A stretch of DNA of 64,000 nucleotides from Sphingomonas sp. (GTDB taxonomy: Bacteria > Pseudomonadota > Alphaproteobacteria > Sphingomonadales > Sphingomonadaceae): assembly GCF_026460985.1 (NCBI RefSeq), contig NZ_JAPKNM010000051.1:53814-117813 (forward strand), read 5' to 3'. The position numbers and the translations under genes are program-made. The notes beneath the pieces are model-generated. The model was not told the DNA's origin and searched no databases. It saw nothing but the letters and a program-made list of their open reading frames with translations. Shown here piece after piece: positions 1 to 8,833 of this stretch; position 1 is the first letter of the stretch; every line of letters begins with the position of its first letter.

Positions 1-338
1 TTGCGGCACTCCCACAGGAGCAGCTGGTCAAGGCACAGACCCTCGGCGCGAGCAGCTGGCAGCTCGCGCTGCGTGTCGCCCTCCCACAGGCGCTCCCGCG
101 CCTGATCGCGGGACTTCGCCTGTCGCTGGGGCCGGCCTGGGTCTACCTCATCTCGGCCGAGGCGATCGCGTCCGACGTCGGGCTTGGATACCGGATCTTC
201 CTCGTCCGCCGCTATCTCTCGATGGATATCATCATTCCCTATGTCGCCTGGATTTCGCTGCTCGCGATCGTAACGGATGTGCTGCTCATGCAGCTGAGCC
301 GTCGCGCCTTCGCATGGGCACATCAGGGCCAGCGATGA
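1..338 (+). CDS. ABC transporter permease, C-terminal part (5' truncated by window)
   Basis: Open frame from base 3 reads AALPQEQLVKAQTLGASSWQLALRVALPQALPRLIAGLRLSLGPAWVYLISAEAIA..., with the typical permease EAA-like loop; stop overlaps the ATPase start at 335. Confidence 0.85.
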   Translation, partial: AALPQEQLVKAQTLGASSWQLALRVALPQALPRLIAGLRLSLGPAWVYLISAEAIASDVGLGYRIFLVRRYLSMDIIIPYVAWISLLAIVTDVLLMQLSRRAFAWAHQGQR

Positions 339-1132
339 GCGACCTCCTCGTCTTCGACAATGTCTGGCTCGAATATGGCGAGAAGATCGTGCTCGAGCGC
401 GTGAATCTCGGCATCGCCGAGCGCAGCTTCGTCTCCATCGTCGGGCCGTCCGGCTCGGGCAAGAGCAGTTTCCTGCGCCTTGCGCTGGGTCAGGAAACCC
501 CCAGCCGAGGCCATATCCTGCTCGACGGCAAGATCCTCACCCCCGAATGCGGGCCCGATCGCGGCGTGGTCTTCCAGCGCTATTCGGTGTTCCCGCACCT
601 GACCGCGCTGCGCAACGTGATGTTTGGACGGGAATGCGCGAAGGCGCCCTTCACTGCGCGTCTCTTCGGTGCCGCCCGGCGCCGCGCGGCCGAGGAAGCC
701 GAGGCGATGCTGATCGAAGTGGGTCTCGGCGATTCGCTCGATTTGTATCCATCCCAACTCTCGGGCGGCATGCAGCAACGCCTCGCGATCGCCCAGGCAC
801 TGATGGCGCGGCCGCGCGCGCTGCTGCTCGACGAGCCGTTCGGCGCGCTCGATCCCGGCATCCGACAGGACATGCATCGGCTCATCCTGCGGCTGTGGGA
901 GGAACATGGGCTCACCATCCTGATGGTGACGCACGACATCGTCGAAGCCTTCAAACTCGGCACGCGCGTGCTGGCATTCGACAAGCGTCGCATCGATCCG
1001 CACGCGCCGCACCGCTTCGGCGCCACCGCGGTCTACGATCTGCCGCTCAAGAACAAACTGCCGCTGGATACGCCCGAGGTATCCGTGTCAATTATTACGA
1101 TTGACAGAATCAGTAATAACTTTGAGGGTTAG
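335..1132 (+). CDS. ABC transporter ATP-binding protein (nitrate/sulfonate/taurine or urea/guanidine-type)
   Basis: Walker A GPSGSGKSS, signature LSGGMQQRLAIAQAL, Walker B LLLDEPFGALD, H-loop VTHD; start codon overlaps permease stop. Confidence 0.92.
   Translation: MSDLLVFDNVWLEYGEKIVLERVNLGIAERSFVSIVGPSGSGKSSFLRLALGQETPSRGHILLDGKILTPECGPDRGVVFQRYSVFPHLTALRNVMFGRECAKAPFTARLFGAARRRAAEEAEAMLIEVGLGDSLDLYPSQLSGGMQQRLAIAQALMARPRALLLDEPFGALDPGIRQDMHRLILRLWEEHGLTILMVTHDIVEAFKLGTRVLAFDKRRIDPHAPHRFGATAVYDLPLKNKLPLDTPEVSVSIITIDRISNNFEG
1092..1119. promoter_or_regulatory. 28-bp palindrome TTATTAC-N14-GTAATAA, candidate operator of the NikR-like regulator
   Basis: Read directly: ttattacgattgacagaatcagtaataa. 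AT-rich in a GC-rich background, directly upstream of the GTG at 1137. Confidence 0.5.
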
Positions 1133-1136
1133 ATCC

Positions 1137-1619
1137 GTGAACGACACCCCACCCTCCAGTCTCGCCCGGCTCAGCATGAGCCTGCCTGCCGAGCTCTCCC
1201 GTCAGCTCGATCTGATGGTGGAGGAGCGCGGCCTGCCTTCGCGTTCCCAGCTGATCGCGGAACTGATCCGCAACGAACTTGCCCAGCACGGCGCCACCAT
1301 GCGGCCGGAGGACATGCTCGCCGGCACGATCACTTTGGTCTATCGCGGCGACATGGGGCGCGTACGCCACCAGCTCGCGCAGACCCAGGCCGAATATCTC
1401 AAGGAAGTGATCTCCTCGCAGCATGTCTTCCTCGAGGACGACCAGTCGCTCGAGGTGCTGCTGGTGCAGGGCCCGGCGATCCGGCTGCGCGATCTGTGCG
1501 ATGCGCTGCGCAAGGTTCGCGGTGTGCAGCAGCTCCGGCTCTTCACCACCACCGCACTCTTGCCGCCGCTCCATGAGCAGGAACGTGGCGCGCCACAGAC
1601 GGGGGCCAAGCCGGCATGA
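1137..1619 (+). CDS. NikR-fold (ribbon-helix-helix + ACT-like) transcriptional regulator
   Basis: N-terminal RHH LARLSMSLPAELSRQLDLMVEERGLPSRSQLIAELIRNEL; C-terminal GTITLVYRGDMGRVRHQLAQTQAEY...SLEVLLVQGPAIRLRDLCDALRKVRGVQQLRL matches NikR layout. GTG start at 1137 chosen; TTG at 1101 is the alternative. Confidence 0.8.
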   Translation: MNDTPPSSLARLSMSLPAELSRQLDLMVEERGLPSRSQLIAELIRNELAQHGATMRPEDMLAGTITLVYRGDMGRVRHQLAQTQAEYLKEVISSQHVFLEDDQSLEVLLVQGPAIRLRDLCDALRKVRGVQQLRLFTTTALLPPLHEQERGAPQTGAKPA

Positions 1620-2437
1620 GCGCAACACTTGCCGATCCGGGCGCCGCGCGCGCGCATGCCCGTGCCATGGAGGGCACCGTCGTCGAGGCGATGCCGATCC
1701 TGCCACCCCGCGCCGACGATCTACCGGCGGGCATCGCGTCCGACGACCTGCTCTGGGAAGAGACGATCGCGGGAGGCGGCTATGCCTCCCGGACCCTCGC
1801 ACGGGGCACGCGATTGCGGCTGATCGATCTCGAGGGCGATGCCTGCGCGTCGTTGCTGCTGTTCAACGCGGCCACGCCGACCGAGCGGCTCAACATCGCC
1901 GATACCGTCAAGGTGCAATGGGACGCCTATCCTTCGGCGGGCAGCCTGCTGCTGTCGGACATGGGGCGCGTCCTTGCCAGTATCGAACAGGACAATGCCG
2001 GCACCCATGATGCCTTTTGCGGCGCTTCCAGCGAAGCGTCGAACTGGCGCCATTATGGCGACGGCCGCAATTCGGGCGCCCATCCCAATGCGCGCGACCG
2101 GCTGCTGCTCGGTGCCGCCAAGCACGGGTTGGGTCGGCGCGACGTCCATCCCTGCATCAATCTGTTCAAGGGGGTGCGAATTGCCGCCGACGGCGCCATC
2201 GTACCGGAACTCGGTCCCTTCGCACCAGGCCGCTCGCTCGTCCTGCGCGCCGAGATGGACCTGATCCTGGTCATCGCCAACTGCCCGCATGTTCTCGACG
2301 GCCGCCCGTGGCGCATCACGCCGCTGCGCGCCACCGCCTGGCGCGGGGCGGTCACCGAGGCGGACGACCCGATCCGCAACGCGACGCCCGAGCGCCGCCG
2401 TGCCTTTCTCAACACCGAAGATCTGTATCGCCGCTGA
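1616..2437 (+). CDS. Urea carboxylase-associated protein 1 (UAAP1, DUF1989; carboxyguanidine deiminase subunit candidate)
   Basis: Paralogous to the next ORF; position directly upstream of UAAP2 and carboxylase; LRLIDLEGDACASLLLFNAATPTERLNIADTVK and RAEMDLILVIANCPHVLD. Confidence 0.82.
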   Translation: MSATLADPGAARAHARAMEGTVVEAMPILPPRADDLPAGIASDDLLWEETIAGGGYASRTLARGTRLRLIDLEGDACASLLLFNAATPTERLNIADTVKVQWDAYPSAGSLLLSDMGRVLASIEQDNAGTHDAFCGASSEASNWRHYGDGRNSGAHPNARDRLLLGAAKHGLGRRDVHPCINLFKGVRIAADGAIVPELGPFAPGRSLVLRAEMDLILVIANCPHVLDGRPWRITPLRATAWRGAVTEADDPIRNATPERRRAFLNTEDLYRR

Positions 2438-3072
2438 TGAAAAACGATCCGCATTTCGCCGGCCTTGCCGGTCAGGTGATCCACGACGAGATCGTGGCTG
2501 CCCGCGCCCCCTGGATGCACCGCGTGCGCGCCGGGGAAACGCTCCGCATCATCGACCTCGAAGGCAATCAGGCGGTCGATTTCCTGCTCTACGCCACCGA
2601 CGACGATGCCGAGCGCTACAGCGCGCAGGACACGGTCGCGGCGCAGGCCAACATCTTCCTGCGCACCGGCAGCGTGCTGCTGTCGAGCGAGGGCCGGCCG
2701 ATGATGACGATCACGGGCACGTCGGTCGAGTATCACGACACGATCGGCGGCGCCTGCTCGTGCGAGTCCAACAGCCTGCGCTACGGTCATCACACCAGGG
2801 CGCAGCACAGCTGCGTCGACAACTTCCTCGAGGCCAATCTGCGCGACGGCCGCGGCAAGCGCGACATGGTTTCGAACGTCAACTTCTTCATGAACGTGCC
2901 CGTCGAGGCGGACGGTGCGCTCGGCATCGTCGACGGCATTTCGGCACCGGGCCTTTCCGTCGATCTTCGCGCCGAGATGGATGTGACCGTGGTCGTCTCG
3001 AACTGCCCGCAGATCAACAATCCCTGCAATGGCTTCAATCCCACGCCCGTCCGCATGATCGTGACGGCATGA
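2437..3072 (+). CDS. Urea carboxylase-associated protein 2 (UAAP2, DUF1989; carboxyguanidine deiminase subunit candidate)
   Basis: MKNDPHFAGLAGQVIHDEIVAARAPW...GACSCESNSLRYG...VVVSNCPQINNPCNGFNPTPVRMIV; start overlaps UAAP1 stop. Confidence 0.85.
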   Translation: MKNDPHFAGLAGQVIHDEIVAARAPWMHRVRAGETLRIIDLEGNQAVDFLLYATDDDAERYSAQDTVAAQANIFLRTGSVLLSSEGRPMMTITGTSVEYHDTIGGACSCESNSLRYGHHTRAQHSCVDNFLEANLRDGRGKRDMVSNVNFFMNVPVEADGALGIVDGISAPGLSVDLRAEMDVTVVVSNCPQINNPCNGFNPTPVRMIVTA

Positions 3073-6000
3073 GCTTCGGCACGGTCCTGGTCGCCAATCG
3101 CGGGGCGATCGCCTGCCGGATCATCCGCACGCTGCGCCGCATGGGCATTCGCTCGGTCGCCGTCTTCTCCGATGCCGACGAGGCTTCCCGCCACGTCGCC
3201 GAAGCCGATGTGGCGGTGCGGATCGGCCCGGGCCCGGCCGCGGAAAGCTATCTCGACGCCGCGCGGATTCTCGCCGCCGCGCGCGAGACGGGCGCCGACG
3301 CGATCCATCCCGGCTACGGCTTCCTTTCGGAGAATGCCGATTTTGCCGAGGCCTGCGCCGAGGCCGGCATCGTCTTCATCGGGCCGAAGCCGGACAATAT
3401 CCGCGACTTCGGGCTGAAGCACAGCGCCCGGGCGCTCGCCAAGGCCGAAGACGTGCCGCTGGCGCCGGGCACCGGACTCCTGGCGGATGCGGAGGCTGCG
3501 ATCGAAGCGGCGGCGCGGATCGGCTATCCCGTGATGCTCAAGGCGACCGCCGGCGGCGGCGGCATCGGTATGCGCGTATGCGCAGATCCCGCAGCGGTGC
3601 GCGATGGCTATGCCGCGGTGGCGCGGCTCGGCGCGGGCAATTTCGGCGACGCCGGCCTCTTCCTCGAACGCTTCGTGCCGCGCGCCCGGCATGTCGAAGT
3701 GCAGATCTTCGGCGACGGCACGGGGCGCGTCGTCGCGCTCGGCGAGCGCGACTGCTCGCTTCAGCGCCGCAACCAGAAGGTGATCGAGGAGGCTCCTGCC
3801 CCCAATCTTCCCGAGCATGTCCGCGTCGCGCTGACCGACGCGGCAGTACGGCTGGGGACGGCCGCCCGCTATCGCTCGGCCGGGACGGTCGAATTCCTCT
3901 ACGACGCGGAGCGGCAGGACTGGTTTTTCCTCGAGGTCAACACGCGGCTCCAGGTCGAGCATGGCGTGACCGAGGAAGTGACCGGCATCGACCTGGTCGA
4001 GTGGATGGTGCGCGGCGCGGCCGGCGACTACGCCTTTCTCGACGCCCCCGTCCCAGCCCCGCGCGGCTGGTCGATCCAGGCCCGGCTCTATGCCGAGGAC
4101 CCTGCGGTCGATTTCCGGCCTGCCGCGGGCATGCTCACCGAAGTCGCCGTCCCGGGCGACGCGCGGATCGAGACCTGGGTCGAGAGCGGTACGAAGGTCT
4201 CGCCCTTTTACGACCCGATGATCGCCAAGCTGATCGTGCGCGGAGAGGATCGGGCCATGGCGGTGACCGCGATGCAGGCGGCGCTCGACGCGACGCGGCT
4301 GGCCGGCATCGAGACCAACCTGCGCTGGTTGCGCGACGTGGCGCGCGCCGACGATTTCACTTCGGGCGACGTCTCCACGCGCTCGCTCGAGCGGGTGGAA
4401 CATCATCCGCGCAGCATCTCGGTGCGCTCGGCCGGCACGCTCACCACCGTACAGGATTTTCCGGGACGGATCGGGCTGTGGGATGTCGGCGTGCCGCCAT
4501 CCGGACCGATGGACGCCCGCGCCTTCCGGCTGGGCAACGCGCTGCTCGGAAACGACGCGGCGGCCGCCGGGCTCGAAGTCACCGTGACCGGCCCGACGCT
4601 CCAGTTCAACACGGCGACGCGCATCTGCCTGACCGGCGCCGATTTCGACGCGACGCTCGACGGCAAGCCGGTGCCGCACAACCAGGCCTTCGCAGTCGAC
4701 AAGGGGCAGCTTCTGGCGCTCGGCCGCATCCGCGGGGGCGGCATGCGCGGCTATGTCCTGTTCGCGGGGGGCCTCGACGTCCCCGCCTATCTCGGCAGCG
4801 GCAGCACCTTCGATCTGGGCGAGTTCGGCGGGCATGGCGGCCGCAAGCTGCTCGCGGGCGACACGCTGCATCTGGCGCCGCACCCGCCCGCAGTGATCCC
4901 CGGAGCGCGGGTGATCGAGCAGCCGGCATTCGGTCCGGACTGGACGATCCGCGTGCTCTACGGACCGCACGGAGCGCCCGATTTCTTCGCTCCCGAGGAT
5001 ATCGAGACGATCCTGACGGCCGACTGGCGCGTACATTATAACAGCAACCGCACCGGCGTCCGGCTGGTCGGGCCGAAGCCGCACTGGGCACGCCGGGACG
5101 GTGGCGAGGCGGGGCTCCATCCCTCCAACATCCACGACAATCCCTACGCCATCGGCGCGCTCGACTTCACGGGCGATATGCCAATCATTCTCGGCCCGGA
5201 CGGCCCCTCGCTCGGAGGTTTCGTCTGCCCATTCGTGGTGATCGCGGCCGATCTCTGGAAGGTCGGCCAGCTCGCGCCGGGCGACCGCATCCGGTTCGAG
5301 GAAGTGAGCCTCGGCGATGCGGATGCGGCGAGTGCGGTCGAAGAGGAATGGGTCGAGGGCCGCCCCCCTCACCCCTCCGCGAAGACCGCCGGCGGCGGGT
5401 CGGATGCGATCCTGGCGGAGCTCGCGCCGCAGGGTCACCGCCCGCGGGTCCTGTATCGCCGGCAGGGCGACCGCAACCTGCTCGTCGAATATGGCCCGAT
5501 CACGCTCGATCTCGAACTGCGCTTGCGGGTCCATGCTGCCACGACCGCGCTCGCCGCGCTGGACCTGCCCGGCATCCTCGACATCGTACCCGGCATCCGC
5601 TCCTTCCAGGTGCATATCGATGGCGTCCGCATCAGGGAGGCCGAACTTCTCGAACGGCTGATGGACATCGAGGAACAGCTCGGCGAGCTCGACGATTTCG
5701 CGATCCCGTCGCGCATCGTGCACCTTCCGCTGAGCTGGGACGATCCCGCCATTCACCAGACGATCGAGCGCTACATGGCCGTGGTGCGCGACGATGCGCC
5801 ATGGTGCCCGGACAATATCGAGTTCATCCGTCGCGCAAACGGACTGGAGAGCGCGGACGACGTCTATCGCACGGTCTTCGACGCCAGCTACCTCGTCTAC
5901 GGACTTGGCGACGTCTATCTGGGCGCGCCGGTGGCGACGCCGATCGATCCGCGGCATCGGCTGGTCACGACCAAGTACAACCCGGCGCGAACCTGGACGC

Positions 6001-6668
6001 CGCCCAATGTCGTCGGCATCGGCGGCGCCTATATGTGCATCTATGGGATGGAGGGCCCGGGCGGCTATCAGCTGTTCGGCCGCACCATCCAGGTGTGGAA
6101 CACCTGGCGGCAGGACGGCGCCTTCACTGAAGGCAAGCCTTGGCTGCTGCGCTTCTTCGACCAGATCCGGTTCTTCCCCGTCAGCCACGAGGAACTCACC
6201 GAGTGGCGTCGCGACTTCCCGCTCGGCCGCCGCACGATCGAGATCGAGGAGACGGAATTCCGCCTCGCCGACTATCGCGCCTTCCTCGCCGAGAATGCCG
6301 AGTCGATCACGGCATTCGAAACGCGCCGCAACGCCGCCTTCGCCGCCGAGCGCGCCGAATGGGAGCGGCGCGGCGAATTCGATCGCGTCGCGAGCCTGAC
6401 CGAAGAGGTCGACGACAAACCCGCTGACCTTATCGTGCTTCCCGAAGGGGCTGAGCTGGTGGAGTCACCCTTCGGGGGCAGCGTCTGGAAGCTGTTGAAA
6501 GCGCCCGGCGATTTTGTCGCTGCAGGCGAAACCATCGCGGTGATGGAAGCGATGAAGATGGAGTTTCCGCTCGAGAGCCCTGCCGCCGGGACGGTGGCAG
6601 CGCTGTATGTCGCCGAGCGGCAGAGCGTCACGCCTGGCGCGCCGATGCTGGCGCTGATCCGCGCATGA
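3069..6668 (+). CDS. Urea/guanidine carboxylase (biotin carboxylase + AHS1/AHS2 carboxyltransferase + biotinyl domain)
   Basis: MSFGTVLVANRGAIACRIIRTLRRMGI; KATAGGGGIGMR; biotinylation motif AVMEAMKMEF; central AHS domains; 1199 aa. Confidence 0.93.
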   Translation: MSFGTVLVANRGAIACRIIRTLRRMGIRSVAVFSDADEASRHVAEADVAVRIGPGPAAESYLDAARILAAARETGADAIHPGYGFLSENADFAEACAEAGIVFIGPKPDNIRDFGLKHSARALAKAEDVPLAPGTGLLADAEAAIEAAARIGYPVMLKATAGGGGIGMRVCADPAAVRDGYAAVARLGAGNFGDAGLFLERFVPRARHVEVQIFGDGTGRVVALGERDCSLQRRNQKVIEEAPAPNLPEHVRVALTDAAVRLGTAARYRSAGTVEFLYDAERQDWFFLEVNTRLQVEHGVTEEVTGIDLVEWMVRGAAGDYAFLDAPVPAPRGWSIQARLYAEDPAVDFRPAAGMLTEVAVPGDARIETWVESGTKVSPFYDPMIAKLIVRGEDRAMAVTAMQAALDATRLAGIETNLRWLRDVARADDFTSGDVSTRSLERVEHHPRSISVRSAGTLTTVQDFPGRIGLWDVGVPPSGPMDARAFRLGNALLGNDAAAAGLEVTVTGPTLQFNTATRICLTGADFDATLDGKPVPHNQAFAVDKGQLLALGRIRGGGMRGYVLFAGGLDVPAYLGSGSTFDLGEFGGHGGRKLLAGDTLHLAPHPPAVIPGARVIEQPAFGPDWTIRVLYGPHGAPDFFAPEDIETILTADWRVHYNSNRTGVRLVGPKPHWARRDGGEAGLHPSNIHDNPYAIGALDFTGDMPIILGPDGPSLGGFVCPFVVIAADLWKVGQLAPGDRIRFEEVSLGDADAASAVEEEWVEGRPPHPSAKTAGGGSDAILAELAPQGHRPRVLYRRQGDRNLLVEYGPITLDLELRLRVHAATTALAALDLPGILDIVPGIRSFQVHIDGVRIREAELLERLMDIEEQLGELDDFAIPSRIVHLPLSWDDPAIHQTIERYMAVVRDDAPWCPDNIEFIRRANGLESADDVYRTVFDASYLVYGLGDVYLGAPVATPIDPRHRLVTTKYNPARTWTPPNVVGIGGAYMCIYGMEGPGGYQLFGRTIQVWNTWRQDGAFTEGKPWLLRFFDQIRFFPVSHEELTEWRRDFPLGRRTIEIEETEFRLADYRAFLAENAESITAFETRRNAAFAAERAEWERRGEFDRVASLTEEVDDKPADLIVLPEGAELVESPFGGSVWKLLKAPGDFVAAGETIAVMEAMKMEFPLESPAAGTVAALYVAERQSVTPGAPMLALIRA

Positions 6669-8416
6669 CGGCGCTCGATCGCCTGCCCGTCGAAACCATC
6701 GCCGCCGATATACGGTCGCGTCGCCGCACCGCCGTCGACGTGATGGAAGAGGTCATCCGGCGTCTCGACCTCTATGACGCCGTCCAGCCTGCCGTCTGGA
6801 TATCCCGCTTCGATGCCGCCGCGCTTCGCGCCGCCGCCGCGGCGGTCGACGAACGGGTCGCCGGCGGCGAAGCGCTGCCGCTCGCCGGCGTGCCGTTCGC
6901 GGTGAAGGACAATATCGACGTCGCCAGCCTCGATACGACCGCCGCCTGCCCCGCCTTCGCCTATGCGCCGTCACGCTCGGCGACGGTGGTCGAGCGGCTG
7001 GTCGCCGTCGGGGCCATCCCCATCGGCAAGACCAACCTCGACCAGTTCGCCACCGGCCTCAACGGCACGCGCAGCCCCTATGGCGTTCCGCGCAACGCCT
7101 ATAACCGGGCCTGGGTGAGCGGCGGATCGAGCTCGGGCTCGGCGGTTGCGGTGGCAGCCGGGCTGGTCGCCTTCGCGCTCGGCACCGACACTGCGGGTTC
7201 GGGCCGTGTGCCCGCAGCCTTCAATCACCTGATCGGTTTCAAGCCGACACGCGGGCGGTGGAGCAGCCGCGGGCTCGTCCCCGCCTGCCGGACGCTCGAC
7301 TGCATCACGGTCTTTGCCGGGACGGCTGAGGATGCCGGACTTGTCGATGCCATCGCCGCCGGTTTCGATCGTGAGGACAGCTTCTCGCGCTCGTTCGACG
7401 ACATGGCGCGCGGGCGGCGCCGGATAGGCGTCCCGCGCGCCGACCAGCGCCCCTGGTTCGGCGACATCGAATCCGGCTTCCTCTATGAGGCAGCGCTGGC
7501 CGGACTCGATGCCGAGCTGGTCGAGATCGACATGACGCCGCTCAACGAAGCGGCCCGGCTGCTCTACAATGGCCCCTGGGTCGCCGAACGGACCGCTGCG
7601 CTCCAGGACCTGCTTCGCGACGACCCGGATGCGATCCATCCCGTGGTCCGTGCGATCGTCGAGGAGGGCCAGGCCTACAGTGCGGTGGATGCCTTCGCGG
7701 CAAGCTACCGCCTTGCCGACCTCGCCCGCGCGGCGGAGGAAATGTGGACGACGGTCGACCTGCTCGCCTTGCCGACGGCCCCGACCAGCTATCGCGTGGC
7801 CGAGATGCTCGCCGCGCCGATCGCGCTCAACGCGAGCCTCGGCGCCTATACCAACTTCGTCAATCTGCTCGACATGGCCGCGATCGCAGTCCCGACGGGG
7901 CGGTATCACAGCGGCGTCGGCTTCGGCATCACGCTGATGGGCCCCGCCGGCAGCGATCGCAGCCTGATTGACCTGGCGAAGACTCTTTTCCCCGCGCCGG
8001 CGAGCCTGCCGCCGCTCGACCTGGAGGGACGCATGGAGACCGTGAAGCTGGCCGTTGTCGGTGCGCATCTGAAGGACATGCCCTTGCACTGGCAACTGAC
8101 CTCCCGCGACGCGCGCTTCGTCGGCGAGGCCAGGACGGCCCCCCAATACCGTCTGTATGCGATGGCGGACAGCGTGCCCCCCAAGCCGGCGCTCGTGCAC
8201 AGCGGCGATGGCGCCGCGATCGCGCTCGAGATCTATGAGCTCGACATGGCGGCGTTCGGCAGCTTCGTCGCCGAGGTCCCGCCCCCCCTCGCGATCGGCA
8301 CCGTGACGCTGGAGGACGGCAGCCAGGTCAAGGGATTCGTCGCGGAGCCGCGCGCGACCGCCAATGCCGAGGACATCACCTCGCTTGGCGGATGGCGGCG
8401 CTATCTCCAGCGATAG
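6665..8416 (+). CDS. atzF: Allophanate hydrolase (amidase-signature family)
   Basis: Amidase signature GGSSSGSAVAVAAGLVAFALGTDTAGSGRVPAAF; 583 aa; overlaps carboxylase stop. Confidence 0.92.
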   Translation: MTALDRLPVETIAADIRSRRRTAVDVMEEVIRRLDLYDAVQPAVWISRFDAAALRAAAAAVDERVAGGEALPLAGVPFAVKDNIDVASLDTTAACPAFAYAPSRSATVVERLVAVGAIPIGKTNLDQFATGLNGTRSPYGVPRNAYNRAWVSGGSSSGSAVAVAAGLVAFALGTDTAGSGRVPAAFNHLIGFKPTRGRWSSRGLVPACRTLDCITVFAGTAEDAGLVDAIAAGFDREDSFSRSFDDMARGRRRIGVPRADQRPWFGDIESGFLYEAALAGLDAELVEIDMTPLNEAARLLYNGPWVAERTAALQDLLRDDPDAIHPVVRAIVEEGQAYSAVDAFAASYRLADLARAAEEMWTTVDLLALPTAPTSYRVAEMLAAPIALNASLGAYTNFVNLLDMAAIAVPTGRYHSGVGFGITLMGPAGSDRSLIDLAKTLFPAPASLPPLDLEGRMETVKLAVVGAHLKDMPLHWQLTSRDARFVGEARTAPQYRLYAMADSVPPKPALVHSGDGAAIALEIYELDMAAFGSFVAEVPPPLAIGTVTLEDGSQVKGFVAEPRATANAEDITSLGGWRRYLQR

Positions 8417-8493
8417 ACGCCCCGGACGCATCGAAAACCAACCGGCGACGCTCCGGGCCGGAGCGCGTTCCCTATGCATGGAGTGACACGAGC

Positions 8494-8823
8494 ATGACCG
8501 AAGCGACGATCCAGTTGCATGTCCAGGATCTGGCGGGCGAGACCCGTGTGATCGAGGGCGAGATCGGCATGTCGCTCATGGAGATCATCCGGTCGTCCGG
8601 GATCGATGACATTCCGGCCTTTTGCGGCGGCTGCTGCTCCTGTGCCAGCTGCCACGTCCATGTCGATCCGGCCTTCGCCTCGACGCTGCCCCCGATGTCG
8701 CAGGACGAAGACGACCTGCTGGAAGGCTCAGAACATCGCTCGGCCGGTTCGCGCCTGTCGTGCCAGATCCCGGCGTCGGTGGCGCTGAGCGGCATTCGGC
8801 TATCGATCGCTCCGCAAGAGTGA
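8494..8823 (+). CDS. 2Fe-2S ferredoxin
   Basis: [15 protein letters not shown] cluster motif and later Cys in [20 protein letters not shown]. Confidence 0.88.
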   Translation: MTEATIQLHVQDLAGETRVIEGEIGMSLMEIIRSSGIDDIPAFCGGCCSCASCHVHVDPAFASTLPPMSQDEDDLLEGSEHRSAGSRLSCQIPASVALSGIRLSIAPQE

Positions 8824-8833
8824 TCGCACGGCG

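Noticed and set aside
2790-6188. 1132-aa minus-strand ORF opposite the carboxylase
   Set aside because: Antisense open frame typical of high-GC DNA; composition rich in Arg/Ala/Asp/His without domains, and the plus strand encodes a clear multidomain enzyme.
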